Shown: positions 7,974 to 16,156 of the stretch, piece by piece
How positions within the stretch are numbered: position 1 is the first letter of the stretch
How the letters are laid out: each line of letters begins with the position of its first letter
Assembly: GCF_019222765.1 (NCBI RefSeq)
Contig: NZ_CP078145.1
Location: 1,736,001-1,800,000, forward strand
Source of the DNA: Nocardia iowensis
Lineage (GTDB): Bacteria > Actinomycetota > Actinomycetes > Mycobacteriales > Mycobacteriaceae
DNA: 64,000 bases
Direction of reading: 5' to 3'
Notes under the pieces: generated by a model
Seen by the model: only the letters and a program-made list of their open reading frames with translations
The model's database searches: none
Told to the model about the DNA's origin: nothing
Translations under genes and position numbers: made by a program

Positions 7974-9166
7974 CGGATCACCCCGGAGTGCCGCAGTTCC
8001 ACCAGTCTGGCCGCGTCGATCCCATAGTTCGCCAGCACCTCCGCAGTGTGCGCACCCAAAGGTGGTCCAGTCCATCGGATTCCGCCCGGCGTCGCGGAGA
8101 GGCGAAACAGTATGTTCTGCATTCGTATCGGCCCCAGTTCCGGATCGGCCAGCGTCGCGATCGAGCCGAGGGCATCGAATTGCGGATCGGCGAGCACATC
8201 GGCGGCGGTATAGATCGGCGCGACGGCCGCTTCGGCCTTCTCGAACGCCCACACCACCTCTCGGGTGCCGCGCTGTCCGATCCATGCCCCAACCGCGGCA
8301 TCAAGTTCGTCCGCATGCGCGGCTCGTTCGGCGCCTGAGCCGAACCACGGTTGTTCGATGAGGTCCGCCCGCCCGACCAGTCGCATGACCCGCTCGGCGA
8401 CCGACTGCGCGCTGGTCGACACCGCGACCCAGCCGTCGGTGGTGCGATAGGTGTTGCGCGGCGCGTTGTTCGACGATCGGTTGCCCATCCGCGGTTGCAC
8501 TTCGCCGAGTTGGTCGTAGGCGAGGATGTGCGGTCCGAGTAGGGTCAGGATGGGCTCGATGATGGCCAGATCGATCTGCTGGCCGTGCCCGTCGCGGTCG
8601 CGGGCGCGCAGTGCGGTGAGGACGGCGAAGGCGGTGGTCAGGCCGGTGATGCCGTCGGCTAGCCCGAACGGCGGCAGTGTCGGCGGCCCATCGGGTTCGC
8701 CGGTGACGGCGGCGAATCCGCTCATCGCCTCGGCGAGTGTGCCGAATCCTGGCCGCCGCGCGTAGGGACCGAACTGGCCGAAGCCGGTGACCCGCGCGAG
8801 CACCACGCGTGGATTCAGTTCGCGCAGTTGGTCATAGCCGAGGCCCCAGCGTTCCAAGGTGCCCGGGCGGAAGTTCTCGATCACCACGTCGGCGTCGGCG
8901 ACCATGCGCCGGAAGATGTCTTGCCCCGCGGGCGAACCCAGATACAGCGTGATCGACTTCTTGCCGCGGCCGAGCAACTTCCACCAGAGCCCGACGCCGT
9001 CGCGCTGTGCACCATGGCTGCGTACCGGGTCGCCGTTCGGGTGCTCGATCTTGATCACCTCGGCGCCGAAATCGGCCAGCATGGTGGCCGCCAGCGGACC
9101 GGCGAACAGCGTCGCCACGTCGAGCACCCGGATTCCGGACAAGGGTTGCGCCGTCGTCTCGTTCAT
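7970..9166 (-). CDS. CaiB/BaiF family III CoA-transferase (second of two)
   Basis: A 398-residue family III CoA-transferase with LFAGPLAATMLADFGAEVIKIEHP, VIENFRPGTLERWGLG and the catalytic Asp171 in PPFGLADG. It is clearly paralogous to the enzyme at 2871-4085 but differs in the catalytic loop. The two may act on different acids or form a heteromer, as reported for some BaiF-type pairs. The ATG at 9166 follows a purine-rich GAGGGAGCTGGGGC stretch. It heads an operon with the cyclase and MmgE/PrpD genes. Operators D and E lie in its promoter gap. Confidence 0.9.
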   Translation of the reverse strand: MNETTAQPLSGIRVLDVATLFAGPLAATMLADFGAEVIKIEHPNGDPVRSHGAQRDGVGLWWKLLGRGKKSITLYLGSPAGQDIFRRMVADADVVIENFRPGTLERWGLGYDQLRELNPRVVLARVTGFGQFGPYARRPGFGTLAEAMSGFAAVTGEPDGPPTLPPFGLADGITGLTTAFAVLTALRARDRDGHGQQIDLAIIEPILTLLGPHILAYDQLGEVQPRMGNRSSNNAPRNTYRTTDGWVAVSTSAQSVAERVMRLVGRADLIEQPWFGSGAERAAHADELDAAVGAWIGQRGTREVVWAFEKAEAAVAPIYTAADVLADPQFDALGSIATLADPELGPIRMQNILFRLSATPGGIRWTGPPLGAHTAEVLANYGIDAARLVELRHSGVIR

Positions 9167-9207
9167 TGCCCCAGCTCCCTCGCACAGCGCCGCCCAAACC
9201 GTTGACT

Positions 9208-9224
9208 GTTTCTCTATGGGAAAC
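9208..9224. promoter_or_regulatory. IclR-type operator D (GTTTC-N7-GAAAC)
   Basis: GTTTCTCTATGGGAAAC has perfect 5-bp arms with a 7-bp spacer. It is 42 bp upstream of the second CoA-transferase and directly follows a TTGACT hexamer (9202-9207). Confidence 0.75.
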
Positions 9225-9292
9225 GAGTTGGCGTCGCAGCAACGTTGACTACCTGCGCATGGTACTGCCATGATCGTCGGAAGTGTAATAGT

Positions 9293-9309
9293 GTTTCGCA
9301 TAAGGAAAC
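9293..9309. promoter_or_regulatory. IclR-type operator E (GTTTC-N7-GAAAC)
   Basis: GTTTCGCATAAGGAAAC has perfect arms with a 7-bp spacer. Its right part contains the AAGGA that is the only ribosome-site candidate for the ATG at 9316, so binding would mask initiation of the hydantoinase-like gene. Confidence 0.75.
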
Positions 9310-9315
9310 TCAACT

Positions 9316-10779
9316 ATGGCTACGACCGACCTGTTGATCCGGAACGCCCGCGTCGTGCGCCCGAGCGACCCGCCCGCCGACAACCCGGAACCACTCGACA
9401 TCACCGTGGCGGATGGCACCATTACCGGTATCGGCCCGAAACTCGCTGCCGCACCGGGCATCCGGACGGTAGACGCCGACGGTCTGCTCGCCTTCCCCGG
9501 TGTGGTCGACGCGCACCAGCATTGGGGCATCTACCGTGATCTCGCCGACGACACCGCGAGCGAGAGCCGCGCCTGCGCGCAGGGCGGCGTGACCAGCTCA
9601 CTCAACTATCTGCGGACCGGCCGCTACTACCTGAACAAGGGTGGCCCCTACCGGGAGTTCGTGCCGGAGGTGCTCGACCGCATGGCCGGGCGCTCCTACG
9701 TCGACTACGGCCTGCACCTCGCACCGATGACACGTGAGCACATCACCGAAATACCCAGCCTCATCGAGGATTACGGGATCACCTCGTTCAAGATCTTCAT
9801 GTTCTACGGTGGTCACGGCCTGCACGGCCGGGCCACCGACCAGTCCGACTTCCTGATGATCCCGCCGGACGAACGCTACGATCTGGCGCACTTCGAGTTC
9901 GTCATGCGCGGCGTGCAACGCGCCCGAGAAACACTCGGGCAGCGGATCTCCCTGTCGCTGCACTGTGAGACCGCCGAAATCATGGCCGCCTACACCGCTT
10001 TGGTGGAGCAGGACGATGCGCTCACCGGTCTACGCGCCTACAGTGCCTCGCGCCCACCGCATTCCGAGGGGCTGGCCATCACCATCGCCGCCTACCTCGC
10101 GCACGAGACCGGACTGCCCGATATCAATCTGCTGCACCTGTCCTCGGCCAAAGCGGTCGAGGCCGCCATGACGATGGCTTCGGCCTTCCCGCACGTCAAC
10201 TTTCGGCGCGAGGTCACCATCGGGCACCTGCTCGCCGATGTGGACAGCGCCCCCGGCCTCGGCGGCAAGGTGAACCCGCCGCTGCGCGATCGCGGCGACG
10301 TCGAGGCGCTGTGGCGGCACCTGCTGGCGGGCGAGCTGGACTGGGTGGTGAGCGACCACGCCTGCTGCCGTGACGAACAGAAGTTCGGCGCCGACCGCGA
10401 CAACGTGTTCCTGGCCAAGTCCGGCTTCGGCGGCGCGGAGTACTTGCTGCCCGGGCTGGTCGGGGAAGGCATGAAGCGCGGCCTGGCGCCGCAGCGCATC
10501 GCCGCACTCACCGCATGGAACCCGGCCCGGCGCTACGGCCTCACCCGAAAGGGCACGCTGGCCGAGGGTTACGACGGCGACATCGTCCTCGTCGATCCGC
10601 ACGCCCAGTGGACTGTGCGTGCAAAGGACTCCGCCTCCGCCCAGGAGTACACCCCGTTCGAGGGCTTCGACATGACCGCCCGGGTGACCGACGTCTTCCT
10701 GCGCGGTCACCACCTCTACCGCGACGGCCGGATCGCGGACGAACCGCACGGCCGCTACCTGCATCGCAGCGCCCGCTGA
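9316..10779 (+). CDS. hydantoinase/dihydropyrimidinase-type cyclic amidohydrolase
   Basis: A 487-residue amidohydrolase of the dihydropyrimidinase/hydantoinase/allantoinase branch. The binuclear metal site is visible as DAHQH (His67, His69), the carbamylated lysine in TSFKIFMFYGG (Lys159), LHCET, LHLSSA and VVSDHACC. Such enzymes open cyclic amides, imides or ureides. It is divergent from the second CoA-transferase and shares the two-operator promoter gap. It likely catalyses an early ring-opening step, with the isochorismatase-like amidase acting afterwards. The true substrate (hydantoin, dihydropyrimidine or another cyclic imide) is not determined. Confidence 0.87.
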   Translation: MATTDLLIRNARVVRPSDPPADNPEPLDITVADGTITGIGPKLAAAPGIRTVDADGLLAFPGVVDAHQHWGIYRDLADDTASESRACAQGGVTSSLNYLRTGRYYLNKGGPYREFVPEVLDRMAGRSYVDYGLHLAPMTREHITEIPSLIEDYGITSFKIFMFYGGHGLHGRATDQSDFLMIPPDERYDLAHFEFVMRGVQRARETLGQRISLSLHCETAEIMAAYTALVEQDDALTGLRAYSASRPPHSEGLAITIAAYLAHETGLPDINLLHLSSAKAVEAAMTMASAFPHVNFRREVTIGHLLADVDSAPGLGGKVNPPLRDRGDVEALWRHLLAGELDWVVSDHACCRDEQKFGADRDNVFLAKSGFGGAEYLLPGLVGEGMKRGLAPQRIAALTAWNPARRYGLTRKGTLAEGYDGDIVLVDPHAQWTVRAKDSASAQEYTPFEGFDMTARVTDVFLRGHHLYRDGRIADEPHGRYLHRSAR

Positions 10780-10839
10780 GGATCGGCCGCCGGGGCGTGC
10801 CAGCCGAGGGGCGGGTGACGCTGTACTACCGTCGCTGGC

Positions 10840-11679
10840 ATGCGGCTTCACGTGGGCTGTGCGATGTGGACGCACGCGGCATGGCAGGAATGGCAACCGG
10901 CTTCCGGTGATCGGCTGGCGGCCTACGCCGACCGGTGCAACGCGGTGGAAGGCAACACGACCTTCTATGCGATACCCGCGCGGCGCACCGTCGAGTCGTG
11001 GGCCAGGCAGACCGGGCCGGACTTCCGATTCGCGGTGAAACTGCACAAATCGATCACCCACGAGCGCAGGCTGACCGGCGCCGAGGAGGAGCTTCGCACG
11101 TTTCTGTCCGCGATCGAACCGCTCGGTCCGCGGACGCACGCCCTGTGGGCGCAGTTGCCCGCCTCGTTCGGTCCGACCGACCTCGGGGCGCTGGCCGGAT
11201 TCCTGCGCCAGTTGCCGCGCTCGTACCGCCCGGCCGTAGAAGTCCGGCATCGCGCCTTCTTCGAAAACGACCAAGCCGCCGCGCAGCTGGAGCGGGTGCT
11301 CGCCCGGGTCGGCGCCGAGTGGATCCCCTTCGACACCACCACCCTCTTCGACGGCTTGCCGGTCACCACCGCCGAACAGGAGGCCTGGTCGAAGAAACCG
11401 CGGGTGCCACGCCGGACCCGTGCACTGACCGAATTCCCGATCGTCAGATACCACGGACGCGATGCCACCGAGCGCACGGTCGAGGGTTGGCAGCCGTGGA
11501 TCGGCACGGTCGTGGACTGGCTGCGCGAAGGGCGATCACCCACCGTCTTCATCCACACCCCGGACAACGCCGAGGCCGTGCCGCTCGCCCGCCGCTTCCA
11601 TGCGGAGATCACGGCACGACTGCCGGAGTTGGACCCGCTGCCCGAGCCCGCACCTAGCGGGCCGATGACCCTGTTCTAA
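10840..11679 (+). CDS. DUF72 (YecE-like) protein
   Basis: A 279-residue DUF72 protein, a TIM-barrel family of unknown function. It shows the usual opening HVGCAMWTHAAWQ, the NTTFYAIP motif, FRFAVKLHKSITHERRL, YRPAVEVRHRAFF and a late VFIHTPDNAEAVPLARRF. It starts 60 bp after the hydantoinase-like gene and has no operator copy, so it is probably outside the regulon. Its stop overlaps the convergent lipase stop by four bases. Confidence 0.85.
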   Translation: MRLHVGCAMWTHAAWQEWQPASGDRLAAYADRCNAVEGNTTFYAIPARRTVESWARQTGPDFRFAVKLHKSITHERRLTGAEEELRTFLSAIEPLGPRTHALWAQLPASFGPTDLGALAGFLRQLPRSYRPAVEVRHRAFFENDQAAAQLERVLARVGAEWIPFDTTTLFDGLPVTTAEQEAWSKKPRVPRRTRALTEFPIVRYHGRDATERTVEGWQPWIGTVVDWLREGRSPTVFIHTPDNAEAVPLARRFHAEITARLPELDPLPEPAPSGPMTLF

Positions 11680-13115
11680 CGGCTTCCGATGGGCTGCTGC
11701 AGAATTCCCGCGAGCAGCGTGCCCGCGCCTTGCAGCCAGAGTGGCCAGCTGGCGGGATCCAGTGCCATCGATCCCTCGTCGTGGATGGCGCAGCCCGGCT
11801 GGGCGGGGACGCCGTCGAACCTCTCCTTCAACCACAGCAATACCCGCGCCAAGCTGTCGATCTCCAGCGTGATGTGTTCACTGAAATGGTCGCGGGTGTA
11901 CTGCACCTGGGCCTTGGGGTCTCGGCAATATTCGTCGACGAGGGTGTTGACCGGGCCGACCGGAGCGATCCAGTCGGGGTTGGAGTTGAAGATGAACATC
12001 GGCATAGCGGGCACGGCTTTACCCATCCGGAGTGCGTCGAAGACCTTCGTAGGGACGGGGTCGTTCAACGCGTTGGGTGAGTCGTAGAGGCCGCCCTCGA
12101 GATTCATGAACGGGAACAGCGCGGCGGAGTAGAGACACAACGAGTCCTTGATCGGCGCCACGGCCTTGCCGAGCGGGTTCATGTGCTGCTCGTTGTAGGC
12201 GGCCAACTCCGGGTACTCCCTTGCTACGCCGAGCAATCCCGTGAAGATCAGCCCGGCGCCCAGATTGCCGCTGGCGAGCTGGTACATCGCCTTGATGTCG
12301 GCCGGAACGCCACCTTCCGACGCGCCGACGATATTGAGCTCCGGTGCGTAGGACGCGGCCTGTTCGGCGGCGTGCCCGGTGGTGATCGCGCCGCCGGAAT
12401 ATCCGGCCATGCCCACCTTGGTCTGTGGATCGAGGCCCATTGGTGCGAAGTTCTCGGCCGCCCGGATGCCGTCGAGGGTGATCCGCGCACCCAGCGGTCC
12501 CGCGGCGAACGCGCCGTTCGGGCCCTGATGGTCCGGCATCGCCACCGCCCACCCCGCACCGAGCGCGGTCAGTGGCAGCACGAACTCGAACGGTATGTCG
12601 AACTGGCCGGTGATATTGCCGGGCACCGAGGCCTGTTGCAGCGCATAGGATGCCGCGCAGTAGTTCGCATTCGAGTCCTGCGGGAACTGGTACGACAGCA
12701 GCGGGCGCGGTGCGCCGCCGTTGTTGCCGCGCGGCTTCATCAGCGTGGTGACCGCGGCGATCGGTTCGTCGCGGGTGTTGGTGGACCGGAACGACAACTG
12801 CCATGCGTCGATGTTGAACGGAATGACCGAGTAGAGCGCCAGATGGACCTCGCGGGCCGCGATGATTTCCCCCGGCTTCTTCGCGGCCACGATATCCGCG
12901 GGTGGCCTATAAAATCCCGGATCGAGTTCCGGCGGGGCCGGCGGAATCGGAAACGGGAGCGCTGGCTGCACCGGAACCTGGTCCGCAGCAGGGTGTTGAT
13001 CAGCCGGGGCTGCGAATGCTGGTATTCCCACAGCAAATTGAGCGGATGTTGCGATCACGGCGATGAAAGACGCGTAGCGGAATCGCCCGATCTTTCCGGA
13101 GACGACGGTATTCAT
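11676..13115 (-). CDS. secreted lipase (LIP/secretory lipase family)
   Basis: A 479-residue exported alpha/beta-hydrolase. A signal peptide of about 36 residues ends near IPAFAAPAD. A proline-rich linker follows, then the lipase domain with the nucleophile elbow GMAGYSGGA (Ser in GYSGG), an NPDWIAP segment near the acid residue and a DHFSEH segment near the histidine. The family hydrolyses triacylglycerols or other esters outside the cell and is amplified in Nocardia and relatives. The gene is monocistronic with a 300-bp upstream gap. Confidence 0.87.
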   Translation of the reverse strand: MNTVVSGKIGRFRYASFIAVIATSAQFAVGIPAFAAPADQHPAADQVPVQPALPFPIPPAPPELDPGFYRPPADIVAAKKPGEIIAAREVHLALYSVIPFNIDAWQLSFRSTNTRDEPIAAVTTLMKPRGNNGGAPRPLLSYQFPQDSNANYCAASYALQQASVPGNITGQFDIPFEFVLPLTALGAGWAVAMPDHQGPNGAFAAGPLGARITLDGIRAAENFAPMGLDPQTKVGMAGYSGGAITTGHAAEQAASYAPELNIVGASEGGVPADIKAMYQLASGNLGAGLIFTGLLGVAREYPELAAYNEQHMNPLGKAVAPIKDSLCLYSAALFPFMNLEGGLYDSPNALNDPVPTKVFDALRMGKAVPAMPMFIFNSNPDWIAPVGPVNTLVDEYCRDPKAQVQYTRDHFSEHITLEIDSLARVLLWLKERFDGVPAQPGCAIHDEGSMALDPASWPLWLQGAGTLLAGILQQPIGSR

Positions 13116-13423
13116 GGATCTTCTTTCGCTGGTGAGCTGTGCCGATGAGAGCCAATGAATGGATCTGTCGGGCGGAAGATTATTCCGGCCACGACCGTGC
13201 GCTATGAACGACGCGCCGCGCGTAACCCACCAGAATGTCTGTAAGGCTAAGTTACAGCAAATGCCAGAACCAGGCGCTGGTCCAGAGGCAAAGTCATAGT
13301 TTCCTGTGACTCTGACTGTGCAGGTTGCACAATGGCTTCGCCGGGCAGATCGGACAAGTCCCAGCTACCTGGGGGACTAAGCCTTGTGAAGCGTGTGGAG
13401 GTCTGTAGGTCCGGGGCAGACGC
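13116..13423. other. intergenic gap upstream of the lipase, with an inverted repeat at 13239-13257
   Basis: No convincing gene. CTGTAA (13239-13244) and TTACAG (13252-13257) form a perfect 6-bp inverted repeat with a 7-bp spacer about 125 bp upstream of the lipase start. It is a candidate operator. The rest shows nothing recognisable. Confidence 0.4.
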
Positions 13424-14686
13424 TCAGGCGATGGCTCGGTCGGGCTGCTGAGTGAGGATCTTGTCGCCGTAAGTTTGGGCGCAGCGCAGGGCGAGCTCGA
13501 TGTAGGTGGCGCGTTCTTCGATGGAATGGCCCAGCAGTTCTTCGGATTGGTTGATGCGGTAGCGAACGGTGTTGGGGTGGACGTTCAATTGCTGGGCGGT
13601 GGCCGGCGCGTTGCGGCCGCCGGCCAGGTATGCCAGCAGTGTTTCGCGCAGCCGGGCGGTGGTTTCGTCGGTGCTGGTCAGCGCGCCCAATTCCCTTGCC
13701 GCCATGGCGCGCATCGCTTCGACGCTGCCGTCACCGGTGGTGAGGCACACCAATTCGACGTCGGAGTAGCGGATCACCGTTGGCCCGTAGTCGGTTGCGA
13801 TCGCCACCCGCTGCGCGGCGATCGCCTCGCGATGACTCTGCCGGAAACCGGCGATATCCGGCGCCGAGCAGCCGATGGCGGCATGCAGGCCCGGCTGCCC
13901 GATCGACGGCAAGGCGTCGAGATTCGGCGCACCCGCCGTGGCGATCCAGGCCCACATGCCGCGGACACCGGACGACAGCATCAGCGGTCGCGGCGCGTCG
14001 AGGAGGGCGGCGATGTCGTTGCCGAACTTTTCCAGCGTGCGCACCGGGTCGGGGGTGCCGGCCGATTCGTCGGTCCACAGCACGATCGCGGTCTGGTGGC
14101 GGCGCAGCGAATGACCCAACTGCGACTCGGCGTGGTCGACATCGACGGCATCGCCGCGCAGCAACGAACCCGCGAGGCCGAATCGCCGCGCCAGCGCGCC
14201 GCGCTGCCATTGCTCACGCTCATCGGTGTAGACCGCGACGGACGCCTCCACGCAGGTATCGGTCCATTCGAGAACGCGATCCCAGAACAGCAACAGGACG
14301 GCGCTGCGCAACTGGTCGTCCTCGATTGCCTTGTTCAGGAAGTCGGTGATGTACTGCCACAGCATGGCCTGGCCGACCCGATAGGTCCGCATCACCACAT
14401 CGATGCCGAAACCGCGGCGGGCAACCGTCCGCGACAGCGCGAGCACCTCCGCGGGCGGATGTACCTCGAAGACCTCCCTGCTGACCATGGCCAGGAAGCT
14501 GCGCCAGTGCGAGCGGGTCGCCGCGTGCAATTGTTCGGCGAGCTCGGCATCCGCGGGCAGCTGGGCGTTGACTTCGGCGATCCTGCCATCGACCAGGGCG
14601 ACCAGTTGCTGGGTCTGCTCGTCGTTGCGAGCTTGCGCCCCGAACTGGACAAGCCAGTCGAGGGCTTCCTGATCCAAGGCAGTCAT
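13424..14686 (-). CDS. PucR/CdaR-type transcriptional regulator
   Basis: A 420-residue regulator. The N-terminal half has a helical RsbRD/GGDEF-like sensory region (HWRSFLAMVSREVFEVHPPAEVLALSR, then RTYRVGQAMLWQYI). The C-terminus carries the PucR helix-turn-helix with LAGGRNAPATAQQLNVHPNTVRYRI (about residues 355-380). Family members control purine, sugar-acid or other catabolic genes and are usually local regulators. It is divergent from two very small ORFs at 14942-15185, which are the only obvious neighbouring targets. Confidence 0.85.
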   Translation of the reverse strand: MTALDQEALDWLVQFGAQARNDEQTQQLVALVDGRIAEVNAQLPADAELAEQLHAATRSHWRSFLAMVSREVFEVHPPAEVLALSRTVARRGFGIDVVMRTYRVGQAMLWQYITDFLNKAIEDDQLRSAVLLLFWDRVLEWTDTCVEASVAVYTDEREQWQRGALARRFGLAGSLLRGDAVDVDHAESQLGHSLRRHQTAIVLWTDESAGTPDPVRTLEKFGNDIAALLDAPRPLMLSSGVRGMWAWIATAGAPNLDALPSIGQPGLHAAIGCSAPDIAGFRQSHREAIAAQRVAIATDYGPTVIRYSDVELVCLTTGDGSVEAMRAMAARELGALTSTDETTARLRETLLAYLAGGRNAPATAQQLNVHPNTVRYRINQSEELLGHSIEERATYIELALRCAQTYGDKILTQQPDRAIA

Positions 14687-14941
14687 AGCGATATTCTGCT
14701 GCTCGGGATGGCGGGGCGCGGCGCATTCGTCCTATCGGCGGAACGAGATTCAATCTGAAAAGTTCACGACGCACACCGCGCGAATACGGGCCTACGCGTT
14801 TTCGCTAGGTAATCTGAGCGCTGAGGCGCGGCTCGCCGCGCGACTAGCTATCGCTGTACCCAGACACTAGGGCCGACGCAGTTCCTGGTCCGCACCGTTT
14901 GGCATTCCGATCAGTACTGACCCCACATGCGGAGGGTTGTC

Positions 14942-15022
14942 ATGAACGGATCATCGATCAGCGAACAACAGAGCCAACTAAAAACCGATAGGTCGGTTTG
15001 TATCCCCGACCCGTGGGCATAA
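14942..15022 (+). CDS. 26-residue micro-ORF with a strong ribosome site
   Basis: An ATG preceded by GGAGGG at a good distance opens a 26-codon frame ending ...RSVCIPDPWA and TAA. The codons are much less GC-rich at third positions than in neighbouring genes, so it could be a leader peptide, a small exported or modified peptide, or chance. A second small ORF begins 7 bp after its stop, which would allow re-initiation. I recognise no family. Confidence 0.4.
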   Translation: MNGSSISEQQSQLKTDRSVCIPDPWA

Positions 15023-15029
15023 CCCGCTC

Positions 15030-15185
15030 ATGAAACCGGAGGAAGCTGCGCGCCGCTTGCTGGAGGACATATTGGCGCGTTACGAGTCAGTGGAGGAATT
15101 CATCGGCTTACTGCGGGTCGACCCGTTCGTCGACACCACGGAAATCCCGCCGATATCGGACTATCTCTGGACCATTCCCACCTAG
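15030..15185 (+). CDS. 51-residue small hypothetical protein
   Basis: An acidic, helical N-terminus (MKPEEAARRLLEDILARYE) is followed by VEEFIGLLRVDPF and a hydrophobic end LWTIPT. The start has no ribosome site of its own and probably depends on the micro-ORF 7 bp upstream. The amino-acid pattern looks protein-like and not random, with charged residues on one helical face. The function is unknown. A regulatory partner of the divergent PucR gene, or a precursor peptide with a C-terminal core, is conceivable but unproven. Confidence 0.45.
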   Translation: MKPEEAARRLLEDILARYESVEEFIGLLRVDPFVDTTEIPPISDYLWTIPT

Positions 15186-15226
15186 ATCGCAGACGGGCCG
15201 AAACCCGTAAACTTCCGCGCCGGTAC

Positions 15227-15748
15227 CTACCGGCGTTCGATGGAACGTGGCCTGCGCGCGTCGAATTCGCGCGCCAGGTCCGTCCAGTCGTTCGCCAGCG
15301 CGGCCAGTCGCGTCCACGCCGCGTGCACCCGCTGCTCCGCCACCTTCTCGGCGGTCATCAGTAGATGATCGGCGAGAACCTGCGCGGCGGCCATTCGGTC
15401 GACGGCGGTGCCGAGAGACTCGGTGGTCCGATCTCGCGTGCGGCGCGGCGCCAGCTGGTGGGCCACCCATCCGTCGATGACGGTGACGATTTCGCTTCGG
15501 CGACGGTCGATTTCCGCCGCCCGCTCCGGCTGTGCGCGGCGCGTGTGGTGCAGTTGCGCCAAGGCCCGAGCCAGTTTCGTGACGAGGTGATCGCCCGGTC
15601 GGTCGCCGGTCTGCATGCGCAGCGCGGCGGATAGCTCGTGCCAGTCAGGCAGCAGCGGGCGGGCCGTGCCGCCGTCGATCGACAGGGCTCGGGGGCTAGG
15701 TCCCTCGGCGGTTTGCACGGTCACGTGACGAAGCCGGTGCGGCACCAC
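15227..15748 (-). CDS. DUF4254-type protein
   Basis: A protein of about 173 residues resembling the small DUF4254 proteins abundant in Nocardia. It shows LLPDWHELSAALR, LARALAQLHHTRRAQPERAAEIDRRR, IVTVIDGWVAHQL, then LGTAVDRMAAAQVLA and HAAWTRLAALANDW. The family is alpha-helical and of unknown role. The start is uncertain because the GTG at 15748 has no good ribosome site. A more divergent relative may be encoded at 17481-17942. Confidence 0.65.
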   Translation of the reverse strand: MVPHRLRHVTVQTAEGPSPRALSIDGGTARPLLPDWHELSAALRMQTGDRPGDHLVTKLARALAQLHHTRRAQPERAAEIDRRRSEIVTVIDGWVAHQLAPRRTRDRTTESLGTAVDRMAAAQVLADHLLMTAEKVAEQRVHAAWTRLAALANDWTDLAREFDARRPRSIERR

Positions 15749-16156
15749 GGGAATCGCGGCGCGGGCACGTGGCTAACTATCCCGGCGCGTGCCTCGCTGA
15801 GCGCGGCCGGCCGCCCGATTCGGTCGTAAGACCGGGCGTCCCTCATCTCTCGGTTGTCCGGATGCGTGGGCAAGGTTGGCCTTCCCTAGCGACGGTCGAG
15901 GTGCATCCGACCCCGGCGACCAGCCATATTCCTCTAGTTCGACCGGCCGTTCTGCGCGTACCCGAGATAAGGGAGCAAAGCGCCCGGCGCCGGATGCACC
16001 TACCAGTTTCGCCCACGACGGCGTCTCTCCGAAAGACTGGTTCAGGTCATTTCGGACCGCGTTTGGCCTCTTTGGTTATGGTCCCGCAATCCATGCCGAC
16101 CGATCCGGACCCGCCGTCGCGTCGAATACGTGATGGTCCGAGCCCGAATGCCGCCG
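15749..16156. other. intergenic gap with an 11-bp inverted repeat 81 bp apart
   Basis: No credible gene, although short frames are open. AGGTGCATCCG (15899-15909) has its exact reverse complement CGGATGCACCT at 15991-16001. The 81 bp between contain smaller complementary blocks. As RNA this could form a closed, branched structure upstream of the DUF4254 gene on the minus strand. It matches no riboswitch class I know. Confidence 0.4.

Noticed and set aside
15876..15890. AAGG-TTGG-CCTT-like palindrome that could suggest an iron-regulator box
   Set aside because: Too short and unlike the known IdeR consensus; no iron gene nearby.
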